Below, piece after piece: positions 53,825 through 63,189 of a stretch of 64,000 nt of DNA. A model generated the notes under the pieces. The model was given only the letters and a program-made list of their open reading frames with translations. It was not told the DNA's origin and searched no databases. Source of the DNA: Microbacterium paraoxydans (GTDB lineage: Bacteria; Actinomycetota; Actinomycetes; Actinomycetales; Microbacteriaceae). How positions within the stretch are numbered: the stretch's first letter is position 1; every line of letters starts with the position of its first letter. Where the stretch lies: NCBI RefSeq assembly GCF_900105335.1, contig NZ_LT629770.1, positions 372,001-436,000 of the forward strand. Reading direction: 5' to 3'. The position numbers and the translations under genes were made by a program.

Positions 53825-54408
53825 GCGGAGCCCGGCGTCGCCGGCATCTTCAGGGGAATGAGGTCGCGCGGCGGCATGGGCGCTCCCCCGCGGACGACGA
53901 CGATCGAGCGGAAGAGGTCCTCGACCTTCGCCGCGGCCTCGGGGTCGGACGCCGCCGCTCCGCCGATCACGCCGCGGAGGAACCAGCGCGGGCCGTCGAT
54001 GCCGATGAAGCGCGCCAGACGCAGGCCGGAGCCCTCGCTGGCCGTGGCGGGGACCTCGGCGAGGAGTTCCTTGCCGAGCGGACCCTCCCGCTCCTCGACG
54101 CGACCGCCCTGCGCCTTCACCTGGTCGCGGAGCTGGACCCGCGTCTCATCCCACAGACCGCCGCTCCGCGGAGCCGCGAACGGCTGCACCTGGAGCGACG
54201 ACTCGGCGTAGTCGAGCCCGACCGCCACGATGCGCTTGCTCTGCTCCTCGACCTCGAGCCGCAGGTTCAGTCCCTCGCGCGGCAGGATCTTGATCCCGCC
54301 GAGGTCGATGTACGGGCGGACGGGGTTCGCCTCGGAGTCGTCGAACGGGCCCTCGGTGGCGCGGTTCTCGGGCGCCGACTTGGAAGGAGTGTCGTTGCTG
54401 TCGGTCAT
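53821..54408 (-). CDS. DUF3710-family protein
   Basis: This 195-residue soluble protein contains RPYIDLGGIKILPREGLNLR, LQVQPFAAPRSGGLWDETR and RFIGIDGPRWFLRGVIGG, the DUF3710 signature. Function unknown. It is coupled to dut (ATGA, 54405-54408) and to DUF3159. Confidence 0.92.
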   Translation of the reverse strand: MTDSNDTPSKSAPENRATEGPFDDSEANPVRPYIDLGGIKILPREGLNLRLEVEEQSKRIVAVGLDYAESSLQVQPFAAPRSGGLWDETRVQLRDQVKAQGGRVEEREGPLGKELLAEVPATASEGSGLRLARFIGIDGPRWFLRGVIGGAAASDPEAAAKVEDLFRSIVVVRGGAPMPPRDLIPLKMPATPGSA

Positions 54409-54875
54409 TTCGCCTGTCCTGCTTCGTTCTCGGGAGTCTGTGCCTGGTAGCCGGTCGAGCCGAATCCGCCGGCGCCGCGGACGCTGTCCGGAAGCTCGTC
54501 GACCGGGAGGAACCGGGCGCGGGTGACGGGCATCACGATGAGCTGTGCGATGCGATCGCCGACGGCGACATCGTACGCGCTGTGGATGTCCGTGTTGATC
54601 AGACTGACCTTGATCTCGCCCCGGTAGCCGGCGTCGACGGTGCCCGGCGAGTTCACGATCGAGATGCCGTGCTTCGCCGCGAGACCGCTCCGGGGCACCA
54701 CGAAGGCCGCATAGCCGTCCGGCAGCGCGATGCGCACGCCCGTGGGCACGAGAGCCCGCTCCCCCGGCTCGAGCCGTACGGCCTCGGCGGCCACGAGATC
54801 GGCTCCGGCGTCGCCCGGATGCGCATAGCCGGGGACCACTGCGGCGATAATGGGGACATCAACGGAATCGGTCAC
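54405..54875 (-). CDS. dut: dUTP diphosphatase
   Basis: This 156-residue dUTPase hydrolyses dUTP to dUMP. The five trimer motifs are visible: HPGDAGADL (1), PRSGLAAKHG (2), NSPGTVDAGYRGEI (3), GDRIAQLIV (4) and RGAGGFGSTG (5). TAGCCT ends six bases before the GTG at 54875, so the message is probably leaderless. Start codons of dut and the divergent DUF3093 gene are only three bases apart. Confidence 0.96.
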   Translation of the reverse strand: MTDSVDVPIIAAVVPGYAHPGDAGADLVAAEAVRLEPGERALVPTGVRIALPDGYAAFVVPRSGLAAKHGISIVNSPGTVDAGYRGEIKVSLINTDIHSAYDVAVGDRIAQLIVMPVTRARFLPVDELPDSVRGAGGFGSTGYQAQTPENEAGQAK

Positions 54876-54878
54876 CCC

Positions 54879-55352
54879 ATGAGGCTAATGCAGAACCCCG
54901 CAACGGACGCACGTCCCCGCTACCACGAACGCCTGGCCCCCAGCCTGTGGCTGCTGGTCACGATCGCCCTGGCGGGACCGATGGTGTCCCTCATCTTCGT
55001 GCCGGTCGGCTCGACCTTCGCGCTGCTGCTCGGCGGAGCGGTGTCCGCGCTGCTCGTGGTGGCGGCCATCGCCCTGGCTCCGGTCGTCTCGGTGCAGGAC
55101 GACGTACTCCGCGCCGGGCCTGCTCACATCGACGTGCGCTATCTCGGCGAGCCGATGGCTTTGAACGGCGAGGACGCGCGCAGCGCCAGAGGACCCGAGC
55201 TCCCCGCACGCGGCTGGCACCTCATCCGTGGCGGCATCGATGGAGTCGTCGTGGTGCCGAACACCGACGAGGCGGACCCCGTCGTCGCCTGGACGATCTC
55301 GACACGCACCCCGGACCGCCTCGCCGCGGCCATCCGCGCCGCACGGGACTGA
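54879..55352 (+). CDS. DUF3093-family membrane protein
   Basis: This 157-residue protein (154 if the ATG at 54888 is used) has two membrane helices (LWLLVTIALAGPMVSLIFV and LLLGGAVSALLVVAAIAL) then a soluble domain with RYLGEPMALNGEDARSARGP. It is DUF3093, a regular neighbour of dut in actinobacteria. Its -10 (GATAAT, 54845-54850) lies inside dut. Confidence 0.9.
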   Translation: MRLMQNPATDARPRYHERLAPSLWLLVTIALAGPMVSLIFVPVGSTFALLLGGAVSALLVVAAIALAPVVSVQDDVLRAGPAHIDVRYLGEPMALNGEDARSARGPELPARGWHLIRGGIDGVVVVPNTDEADPVVAWTISTRTPDRLAAAIRAARD

Positions 55353-55425
55353 CCGCACCCGCAGACGACAGCGCGCCCCTGACCTGGATGGTCGGGGGCG
55401 CGTGGGGCGTCGCTCAGAGGGCTGC

Positions 55426-55719
55426 TCAGGCAGCGCACTCCTTGCAGATGGGGCCATCGGGTCCCTCGTGGTCGAGCTGCGAGCGGTGCTTCACGAGGAA
55501 GCAGCTCATGCAGGTGAACTCGTCCTGCTGCGCGGGCAGCACGACGACATCCAGCTCGAGGTCGGAGAGGTCCGCGCCAGGGAGGTCGAAGCTCGACGGG
55601 TTGTCGGAGTCCTCGTCTCCGGTCGTGCCGGACAGCTTGTCCGGCACACGCTCCTTGAGGGCTTCGATCGACTCGGAGTCGTCTTCACTCTTTCGGGGAG
55701 CGTCGTAATCGGTTGCCAT
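55426..55719 (-). CDS. DUF4193-family zinc-ribbon protein
   Basis: This 97-residue protein begins MATDYDAPRKSEDDSESIEA, has an acidic centre and ends in a four-Cys zinc ribbon: FTCMSCFLVKHRSQLD and GPICKECAA. It is the DUF4193 family; function unknown. GGAG precedes the ATG at 55719; longer upstream frames are not used. Confidence 0.93.
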   Translation of the reverse strand: MATDYDAPRKSEDDSESIEALKERVPDKLSGTTGDEDSDNPSSFDLPGADLSDLELDVVVLPAQQDEFTCMSCFLVKHRSQLDHEGPDGPICKECAA

Positions 55720-55918
55720 GCGGTGAATCTCCACTTTCATGGTGCGAGTGGGCGGGTGCGCCGTCGGGTAATCGGCGGCCATAGTTTGCATGACCGGCGG
55801 GCGTTTCGCAAATGCCCTCCCATGCGACAGGGCAAACTCACGGCACGCCCGCCGTATTCCCCGTTCCGGCCAGCCCGGCGTGACACCATGAACGCACACC
55901 CATCAGAGGGGCATTCGC

Positions 55919-56965
55919 ATGGAAAACGTCACCATCGTCGGCACAGAGGCAGGAGTGCTCGTCCTCGCTACCGAGGCGGGCGAGCGGTTCGCGCTGCCCA
56001 TCGACGCCGTGCTGCAGCGGGAGATCCGCCGCGCGACGCGCCAGGCCGAGCCGGCCGCCCAGAAGCTCGCTGCGAGTCCACGCGACATCCAGGCACAGAT
56101 CCGCGCCGGTCTCACCGCCGCGGAGGTCGCGGAGCTCCTCGGGATCAGCGTCGACGACGTCGCCCGGTTCGAGGGCCCCGTCCTCGCCGAGCGCGAGCAC
56201 ATCATCGGCCAGGCGCTCGCCGTGCCCGTCCTCATCGGCAGCGAGGTCGAGCCGGATGCGCAGCCCACCTTCGGAGCCGCGATCCGCGCCAAGCTCGCCG
56301 AGGTGGCCGCGTCGTCCGAACGCTGGGCCAGCTGGAAGGAGGAGTCCGGTTGGATCATCAAGCTGGAGTTCTCCGCCAACGACGTCGAGCATGACGCCCG
56401 CTGGAGCTTCGATCCGCGGCGCAGCGCCCTCTCCCCCCTGAACGCCGACGCCACGCAGCTCTCCCGCCAGGGTTCGCTCCCGGAGGGCCTCATCCCGCGC
56501 CTGCGGGCGGTGGAGGCGGACCGTGCCGCTTCCCCCTACAAGGACGACAGCCGCTTCGACTCCGGTGCCTTCGGTCCTCGTCTGGTCCCGGCTCCGGTTG
56601 CAGAGGCCGACGAGCCGGCGCAGCCCGAGCGGTCGGCGCCGGCGGTCCAGGACGCCGCGATCAACCGCGCACCCGACTCCGCCTCGACGAGTCCGGAGAC
56701 CGCCGACCTCCTCGAAGCCCTGCGCCGCCGTCGCGGCCAGCGGGAACCGTCGCCGATCGAGCACGAGATCGAGGAGACTCCGGAAGAGTCCGACCCCATC
56801 GCTCTGTTCGCCGCCCTGGAGGAGCCGGACGACGAGCCCGAGGCCCCCGAGCCCGCGCCGCGTCAGCCTGCTTCCGGGGACAGCGACGGCAGCGGGCGTC
56901 GGCGCCGCCGGAACGCGATGCCGTCGTGGGACGAGATCGTCTTCGGAGCGCGCACCGACGAGTGA
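55919..56965 (+). CDS. sepH: Septation protein SepH
   Basis: This 348-residue protein is the actinobacterial FtsZ regulator (DUF3071), which stimulates Z-ring assembly. The N-terminal conserved domain (about 1-165) contains an HTH-like GLTAAEVAELLGISVDDVAR and ERWASWKEESGWIIKLEF. The C-terminal half is a disordered, acidic, proline-rich linker that ends in MPSWDEIVFG. AGAGGGG precedes the ATG. Confidence 0.92.
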   Translation: MENVTIVGTEAGVLVLATEAGERFALPIDAVLQREIRRATRQAEPAAQKLAASPRDIQAQIRAGLTAAEVAELLGISVDDVARFEGPVLAEREHIIGQALAVPVLIGSEVEPDAQPTFGAAIRAKLAEVAASSERWASWKEESGWIIKLEFSANDVEHDARWSFDPRRSALSPLNADATQLSRQGSLPEGLIPRLRAVEADRAASPYKDDSRFDSGAFGPRLVPAPVAEADEPAQPERSAPAVQDAAINRAPDSASTSPETADLLEALRRRRGQREPSPIEHEIEETPEESDPIALFAALEEPDDEPEAPEPAPRQPASGDSDGSGRRRRRNAMPSWDEIVFGARTDE

Positions 56966-56983
56966 TCGGTTCCCGGTCGAGCC

Positions 56984-58105
56984 TCAGGAGGCGAACGATC
57001 CGAACCGCAGGAAGGGAACCCGCGTCTCATCCGGCGTGAGCGCCCCGTGCTGCCCCACCATGCCGCGATTGCGCTGGTCGTCGGCAGTGCCGTCGTAGAG
57101 TGCCCGGACTCCCGTGGCGATGACCAGGACGTCGCCGATGCGATCCAGGACCTCGTCTCGCACGACCGGACCGAAGAGCCCGGCCTCCACCGCCTCCGCG
57201 CGGGTGACGACATCGGCCGCGCCCTCGAGGTCGCGGCGAAGCCGCGTCGCAACCAGAGCGGCATCGGCGTCCGGCTCAGAGTAGAGGTGCAGCATGCGGG
57301 GTTCTCCGCCCACGTGACGGATTCCCGCGAGATGCGACTCCTCGAGCACTACCTGACGGTGGAACGGCACATCGACCATCCCGTGATCCGAGGTCACGAC
57401 CACGCCGACCCGCGGGGGGACGCGGAGCGACAGCGCCCCGTCGATCCGCTCCAACGCGGCCACCCACTCGGCGGACGCGACACCGTGCTTGTGCCCCGCC
57501 TTGTCGACCTCGGGGAGGTAGCAGTACACCAGCGAGCCCGGATGCTCCGCGGCCAGCGTGTAGGCGACCTCGACCCGCTCCTCCGGCGTCGCGGCAGACA
57601 CGAAGGTCGCTCCCCGCAACGTCGCCCGCGTGAAGCCGCTGTGCGCGTAGGTCGCGAGTCCGACGGCGAACGTCTCCTGTCCGACCGACGCCGCGCGCTC
57701 GAACACGGTGGGCGTCCCCTGCCAGGTGAGGGGATCCAGGCCGTCCGTCTCCCACCCGCTGAGCTGGTTCACGAGCACGTCCCGTTCCGGATCCCTGACC
57801 CGGTACCCGACGAGGCCGTGCTCCCCCGGCCAGGCACCCGTGGTGAGGCTGGTCAGCGCCGCCGCCGTCGTCGTCGGGAACACCGTCTGGGCGACGTCCT
57901 TCTTGGTCATGGATGCGGTGAGCGACCGGGCATGACCGGCGTGGCCCCTGAGGCTGATCGCCCCGAGGCCGTCGATCACCACGAGCACGGCCGAATCGGC
58001 GCTCGGCAGCGTGGCGGATTCGCCTCGGAGAGCGGAGCGAAGGTCGTCCGCCACCCCGACGACGCTCCGGGCGCCGGGCGGCACGGACGGTAGCATGAAG
58101 GGCAT
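56984..58105 (-). CDS. Alkaline-phosphatase-superfamily (nucleotide pyrophosphatase-type) hydrolase
   Basis: This 373-residue protein has VLVVIDGLGAISLRGHAGH, the nucleophile Thr region FPTTTAAALTSLTTGAWPG, LPEVDKAGHKHG and VVVTSDHGMVDVPFH, the metal residues of phosphodiesterase/nucleotide pyrophosphatases. No signal peptide is seen, so it is probably cytoplasmic. Substrate unknown. CAGACT ends seven bases before the ATG (leaderless). The gene sits between sepH and parC, as in related genomes. Confidence 0.88.
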   Translation of the reverse strand: MPFMLPSVPPGARSVVGVADDLRSALRGESATLPSADSAVLVVIDGLGAISLRGHAGHARSLTASMTKKDVAQTVFPTTTAAALTSLTTGAWPGEHGLVGYRVRDPERDVLVNQLSGWETDGLDPLTWQGTPTVFERAASVGQETFAVGLATYAHSGFTRATLRGATFVSAATPEERVEVAYTLAAEHPGSLVYCYLPEVDKAGHKHGVASAEWVAALERIDGALSLRVPPRVGVVVTSDHGMVDVPFHRQVVLEESHLAGIRHVGGEPRMLHLYSEPDADAALVATRLRRDLEGAADVVTRAEAVEAGLFGPVVRDEVLDRIGDVLVIATGVRALYDGTADDQRNRGMVGQHGALTPDETRVPFLRFGSFAS

Positions 58106-58149
58106 CCGAGCCAGTCTGACACAGGCTCCCGTACGCCCTCAGGAAGTCC

Positions 58150-60591
58150 ATGCCGAAAACCCCGCCGCCCGAGCCCGTCGAGGAACGCATCCAGGACATC
58201 GATCTCTCTCACGAGATGCAGGGATCCTTCCTGGAGTACGCGTACTCCGTCATCTACTCGCGGGCACTCCCCGACGCCAGAGACGGCCTCAAGCCGGTGC
58301 AGCGCCGCATCCTGTTCCAGATGGCCGAGATGGGCCTGCGCCCGGACCGCGGTCATGTGAAGAGCGCCCGCGTCGTGGGCGAGGTCATGGGAAAGCTGCA
58401 CCCCCACGGCGACTCGGCCATCTACGACGCGCTCGTCCGCCTCGCGCAGGAGTGGGCCCTCCGGGTGCCGCTCGTCGACGGTCACGGCAACTTCGGCTCC
58501 TTGGACGACGGCCCCGCCGCCGCCCGGTACACCGAGGCGCGCCTCGCCGCGCCCGCGCTGTCGCTCACCGAGAACCTCGACGAGGACGTCGTCGATTTCA
58601 TCCCGAACTACGACGGCCAGTTCCAGCAGCCGGCCGTGCTGCCCGCGGCGTTCCCCAACCTGCTCGTCAACGGTGCCAGCGGCATCGCGGTGGGCATGGC
58701 GACCAACATGGCGCCGCACAACCTCATCGAGGTCGTCGCCGCGGCGACCCACCTGCTCGAGAACCCGGACGCCACCACCGAGGACCTCATGGAGTACGTC
58801 CCCGGTCCCGACTTCCCGTCGGGCGGGATCCTCATGGGGCTCGATGGCGTGAAGGACGCCTATACGACCGGGCGCGGTGCCCTCAAGGTCCGCGGGCGGA
58901 CGTCGATCGAGCCGCTGGGCCCCCGGCGCACGGGCATCATCGTGTCGGAGCTGCCCTACATGGTCGGCCCGGAGCGTCTCATCGAGAAGATCCGCGACGC
59001 GGTGCAGGCGAAGAAGCTGCAGGGCATCAGCGACGTCACCGACCTCACCGACCGGAACCACGGCCTGCGCGTCGCGATCGGGATCAAGACCGGATTCGAC
59101 CCGAACGCCGTCCTGGAGCAGCTGTACCGGCTCACTCCGCTGGAGGACTCCTTCAGCATCAACAACGTCGCCCTCGTCGACGGTCAGCCCCGCACGCTCG
59201 GGCTCAAGGAGATGCTCAGCGTCTACGTCGGCCACCGCATCGAGGTCATCACCCGCCGCAGCCGGTACCGCCTCGCCCGCCGGGAGGAGCGCCTGCACCT
59301 GGTGGAGGGGCTCCTCATCGCGATCCTCGACATCGACGAGGTCATCCAGGTCATCCGCTCCTCGGACGACACGGAGCAGGCCCGCACCCGACTCCGGTCG
59401 GTGTTCGACCTCAGCGAGCCGCAGGCCGAGTACATCCTCGAACTGCGACTGCGCCGCCTGACCAAGTTCTCCCGCATCGAGCTCGAAGCGGAGCGCGACG
59501 CCCTCCTCGCGGAGATCGCGTCGCTGCGCGAACTGCTCGCCAGCCCGGCGCTGCTGCGCGCCGCCGTCGCCCAGGAGCTGGACGCCGTGGCGGAGGCCTA
59601 CGGCACGCCGCGCCGCACGCTGCTGATGAACGCCGCCCCGCCGAAGCCCCGCGCGACGAAGGGCGCGGTGGATCTGCAGATCGCCGATGCTCCGACCACC
59701 GTGGTCCTGTCGACGACGGGCCGCGCCGTGCGCGTGGACCTCGGCGAAGGACAGGAGCTCACCGCCCCGGCCCGGCGGAGCAAGCACGACGCCATCCTCG
59801 CGACGGTCGAGACGACGGTCCGGGGCGAGGTCGGGGCGCTCACCAGCACGGGACGCGTCGTCCGCTTCTCCCCCGTCGACCTGCCCTCGGTGCCCGGCAC
59901 CTCGGTGCAGCTCGCCGCGGGGACTCCGCTGCGCGACTACCTCGGGATCACGACCAAGGGCGAGCGCATCCTCGGGTTCGTCCGTTTCGACAGCGAGACC
60001 CCCGTCGCCCTCGGCACCGCTCAGGGCATCGTGAAGCGCATCGTGCCGTCGACCCTGCCCGTGCGGCCCGACCTGGAGGTCATCGGCCTCAAGGCCGGCG
60101 ACGCCGTGGTCGGTGCGGCCGACGCTGCGGATGACGCCGACCTCGTGTTCCTCACCACCGACGCGCAGCTCCTCCGGTTCTCGGCTTCGACGGTCCGCCC
60201 CCAGGGCGCCCCGGCGGGCGGCATGGCGGGCATCAAGCTCGGCTCCGGCGCCTCTGTCCTCTTCTTCGGCGCCGTCCGCCCGGACACGGAGGCCGTCGTC
60301 GCCACGGTGTCCGGTGCGGAGAGCATCCTGCCAGGCACCGATCCCGGCCGCGCGAAGGTCTCGGCCTTCACGGAGTACCCGTCGAAGGGCCGCGCGACTG
60401 GCGGCGTCCGCGCCCACGCCTTCCTGAAGGGCGAGGACCGCCTCACCGTCGCCTGGGTCGGCCCGAGTCCGGCACTGGCCGTCGACCCCACCGGCGCGGT
60501 GCGCAAGCTCCCGGACGTGGGGGCACGACGCGACGCCTCCGGTCAGCCGATCGACGGCGTCATCGGCAGCATCGGCCGCACGCTCGTCTGA
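58150..60591 (+). CDS. parC: DNA topoisomerase IV subunit A-type protein (GyrA/ParC)
   Basis: This 813-residue type IIA topoisomerase subunit has the breakage-reunion domain with the catalytic Tyr in AARYTEARL (about residue 127), the [15 protein letters not shown] segment and a coiled-coil gate. The C-terminal beta-pinwheel (about 500-813) lacks an exact GyrA-box QRRGG, favouring a topo IV-like decatenase. It is convergent with parE. Confidence 0.93.
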   Translation: MPKTPPPEPVEERIQDIDLSHEMQGSFLEYAYSVIYSRALPDARDGLKPVQRRILFQMAEMGLRPDRGHVKSARVVGEVMGKLHPHGDSAIYDALVRLAQEWALRVPLVDGHGNFGSLDDGPAAARYTEARLAAPALSLTENLDEDVVDFIPNYDGQFQQPAVLPAAFPNLLVNGASGIAVGMATNMAPHNLIEVVAAATHLLENPDATTEDLMEYVPGPDFPSGGILMGLDGVKDAYTTGRGALKVRGRTSIEPLGPRRTGIIVSELPYMVGPERLIEKIRDAVQAKKLQGISDVTDLTDRNHGLRVAIGIKTGFDPNAVLEQLYRLTPLEDSFSINNVALVDGQPRTLGLKEMLSVYVGHRIEVITRRSRYRLARREERLHLVEGLLIAILDIDEVIQVIRSSDDTEQARTRLRSVFDLSEPQAEYILELRLRRLTKFSRIELEAERDALLAEIASLRELLASPALLRAAVAQELDAVAEAYGTPRRTLLMNAAPPKPRATKGAVDLQIADAPTTVVLSTTGRAVRVDLGEGQELTAPARRSKHDAILATVETTVRGEVGALTSTGRVVRFSPVDLPSVPGTSVQLAAGTPLRDYLGITTKGERILGFVRFDSETPVALGTAQGIVKRIVPSTLPVRPDLEVIGLKAGDAVVGAADAADDADLVFLTTDAQLLRFSASTVRPQGAPAGGMAGIKLGSGASVLFFGAVRPDTEAVVATVSGAESILPGTDPGRAKVSAFTEYPSKGRATGGVRAHAFLKGEDRLTVAWVGPSPALAVDPTGAVRKLPDVGARRDASGQPIDGVIGSIGRTLV

Positions 60592-60598
60592 TCCGTTC

Positions 60599-60641
60599 CA
60601 CGAAGAAGGGGACCCGGCCACGCCGGGTCCCCTTCTTCGTG
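60599..60641. terminator. 20-bp perfect hairpin between parC and parE
   Basis: 60599-60618 pairs perfectly with 60622-60641, between the stops of the two convergent genes. Confidence 0.85.
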
Positions 60642-60651
60642 ACCTCTGCAC

Positions 60652-62763
60652 TCAGGCGTCGATGGACTCGCGGGAGAGCTGGTCTGCGGAGTCGATGATG
60701 AACTCCCGCCGCGGGGCGACCTCGTTGCCCATGAGGAGTTCGAAGACGCGGCCCGCCGCCTCGGCGTCCTCCATCCGGACGCGGCGGAGCAGACGACCGG
60801 AGCGGTCCATCGTCGTGTTCGCGAGCTGCTCGGCGTCCATCTCGCCGAGACCCTTGTAGCGCTGGATCGGCTCGTGCCAGCGCTTGCCGGCCTTGCGGAG
60901 CTTCGCGAGCAGCGCGTGCAGCTCCTGCTCGCTGTAGGTGTAGATCGTCTCGTTCGGCTTGGATCCCGGATTGATGACGATGATCCGATGCAGCGGCGGC
61001 ACGGCGGCGAACACCCGTCCGTTCTCGATGAGGGGCCGCATGTAGCGGAAGAAGAGCGTGAGCAGCAGAGTGCGGATGTGCGCGCCGTCGACGTCGGCGT
61101 CGCTCATGAGGATGATCTTCCCGTAGCGCGCGGCGTCGATGTCGAAGGTCCGACCGGAGCCGGCCCCGATCACCTGGATGATGGACGCGCACTCGGCGTT
61201 GGACAGCATGTCGCCGACCGACGCCTTCTGCACGTTGAGGATCTTCCCGCGGATCGGCAGCAGCGCCTGGAACTCGCTGTTGCGCGCGTTCTTCGCCGTG
61301 CCGAGGGCCGAGTCGCCCTCGACGATGAAGAGCTCGCTGCGCTCCACGTCGTTCGTCCGGCAGTCGACGAGCTTGGTCGGCAGGGTGGACGACTCGAGCG
61401 CGTTCTTCCGGCGCTGCGTCTCCTTGTGGGCGCGTGCCGACACGCGGGCCTTCATCTCGGAGACGATCTTGTCGAGCAGCTGCGTGGCCTGGCTCTTGTC
61501 GTCGCGCTTGGTGGAGGTGAAACGCTGCTGAAGGTCCTTGCGCATCACCTGGGCCACGATCTGGCGCACGGCGGGCGTGCCGAGCACCTCCTTCGTCTGA
61601 CCCTCGAACTGCGGCTCCGGTACGTTGACCGTGAGGACCGCGGTGAGGCCGGCGAGGACGTCGTCCTTCTCGAGCTTGTCGTTGCCGACCTTGAGCCGGC
61701 GGGCGTTCTGCTCGACTTGGCTGCGGAGCACCTTCAGCAGCTCCTGCTCGAAGCCCTGCTGATGCGTGCCGCCCTTCGGCGTGGAGATGATGTTCACGAA
61801 GGAGCGGATGCGGGTGTCGTAGCCGGTGCCCCAGCGCAGGGCGATGTCGACGGCGCAGACGCGCTCGACCTCGGTCGCCACCATGTGCCCGTCCGGCTGC
61901 AGGACCGGGACGGTCTCGGTGAACGTGCCCTCCCCCTGGATGCGCCAGGTGTCGGTCACCGGCGGGTCGACCGCGAGGTAGTCCACGAACTCGGAGATGC
62001 CGCCCTCGTAGAGGTACGAGGTCTCCACGGGGCCGGTCGGCGCACCGTCCTCCCCCACCCCGGCGCTCGCGGCGCGCTCGTCGCGCACCACGATCTCGAG
62101 CCCGGGGACCAGGAAGGCCGTCTGACGCGCCCGCGTCTCGAGCTCGGCGAGCTGGAACGCGGCGTCCTTGGTGAAGATCTGGCGGTCGGCCCAGTACCGC
62201 ACCCGCGTGCCGGTGACGCCGCGCGGCGCCTTGCCGACGACGCGCAGCTCGCTGTTCTCCTCGAACGGGGTGAACGGCGCATCGGGCCGCTTCTCCCCCG
62301 AGTCCTGGAAGATGCCGGGCTCACCGCGGTGGAAGGACATCGCGTAGGTCTTGCCGCCGCGGTCGACCTCGACGTCGAGGCGCTCGGAGAGCGCGTTCAC
62401 GACCGAGGCGCCGACGCCGTGCAGACCGCCCGATGCCGCATAGGAGCCACCGCCGAACTTCCCTCCGGCGTGCAGCTTCGTGTACACGACCTCGACGCCG
62501 GTCAGACCGGTCCGGGGCTCGACGTCGACGGGGATGCCGCGACCGCGGTCGTGCACCTCGACGCTGCCGTCGTCGTGGAGGATGACGTCGATCCGGGAAC
62601 CGTTGCCGGCGACGGCCTCGTCCACGGAGTTGTCGATGATCTCCCAGAGGCAGTGCATGAGCCCGGGCGAACCGTTCGAGCCGATGTACATGCCGGGGCG
62701 CTTGCGGACCGCTTCGAGTCCTTCGAGCACCTGGAGATGATGGGCGGAGTACTCGGCATTCAC
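60652..62763 (-). CDS. parE: DNA topoisomerase IV subunit B-type protein (GyrB/ParE)
   Basis: This 703-residue ATPase subunit has the GHKL fold (EIIDNSVDEAVAGNGSRID, DRGRGIPVDV, GLHGVGASVVNALS), the transducer domain, then Toprim (VEGDSALGTAKNA, DADVDGAHIRTLLL). The GTG at 62763 starts VNAEYSAHHLQVLEGL, as usual for the family, with GGAG upstream; the frame extends further to 62928. It pairs with ParC. Confidence 0.93.
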   Translation of the reverse strand: MNAEYSAHHLQVLEGLEAVRKRPGMYIGSNGSPGLMHCLWEIIDNSVDEAVAGNGSRIDVILHDDGSVEVHDRGRGIPVDVEPRTGLTGVEVVYTKLHAGGKFGGGSYAASGGLHGVGASVVNALSERLDVEVDRGGKTYAMSFHRGEPGIFQDSGEKRPDAPFTPFEENSELRVVGKAPRGVTGTRVRYWADRQIFTKDAAFQLAELETRARQTAFLVPGLEIVVRDERAASAGVGEDGAPTGPVETSYLYEGGISEFVDYLAVDPPVTDTWRIQGEGTFTETVPVLQPDGHMVATEVERVCAVDIALRWGTGYDTRIRSFVNIISTPKGGTHQQGFEQELLKVLRSQVEQNARRLKVGNDKLEKDDVLAGLTAVLTVNVPEPQFEGQTKEVLGTPAVRQIVAQVMRKDLQQRFTSTKRDDKSQATQLLDKIVSEMKARVSARAHKETQRRKNALESSTLPTKLVDCRTNDVERSELFIVEGDSALGTAKNARNSEFQALLPIRGKILNVQKASVGDMLSNAECASIIQVIGAGSGRTFDIDAARYGKIILMSDADVDGAHIRTLLLTLFFRYMRPLIENGRVFAAVPPLHRIIVINPGSKPNETIYTYSEQELHALLAKLRKAGKRWHEPIQRYKGLGEMDAEQLANTTMDRSGRLLRRVRMEDAEAAGRVFELLMGNEVAPRREFIIDSADQLSRESIDA

Positions 62764-62944
62764 AATCTCCGAGTCTATTCGCGGGAGGGAGTCGCCCCTC
62801 GCAGACACTCCCCGGGGCGCCGCCTTCGCGGGTGCGCGCGTACGCGCTGAGCGAAACACGCCGTCGACCGGGCATGCCCCCAGGTGCAGCGTGGTTGTAT
62901 TGAGCACGACCAACAAGGACGCCGACACCCGAGGAGGCCCCGAG

Positions 62945-63163
62945 ATGAATGCAACGACCGAACGTGAGACCTCCGCTGTCGAGTACCGCCTGACCGCGAT
63001 GGACCGCTGCGACTCGTGTGGAGCGCAGGCCTACATCGCCGCCGAGGTCAACGGTTCCGAGCTGCTCTTCTGCGCCCACCACGGCCGCAAGTACGAAGAG
63101 AAGCTGCGCAGCGTGGCCACGAGCTGGCACGACGAGACCGCCCGTCTCATCGAGACGGTCTGA
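62945..63163 (+). CDS. DUF7455-family zinc-ribbon protein
   Basis: This 72-residue protein contains YRLTAMDRCDSCGAQAYIAA and ELLFCAHHGRKYEEKLR, the zinc ribbon of the DUF7455 family. It lies divergent from parE in many actinobacteria. Function unknown. GAGGAGG precedes the ATG at 62945. Confidence 0.88.
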   Translation: MNATTERETSAVEYRLTAMDRCDSCGAQAYIAAEVNGSELLFCAHHGRKYEEKLRSVATSWHDETARLIETV

Positions 63164-63189
63164 TCAGCGCCTGACCCGGCCGGGCCGGT

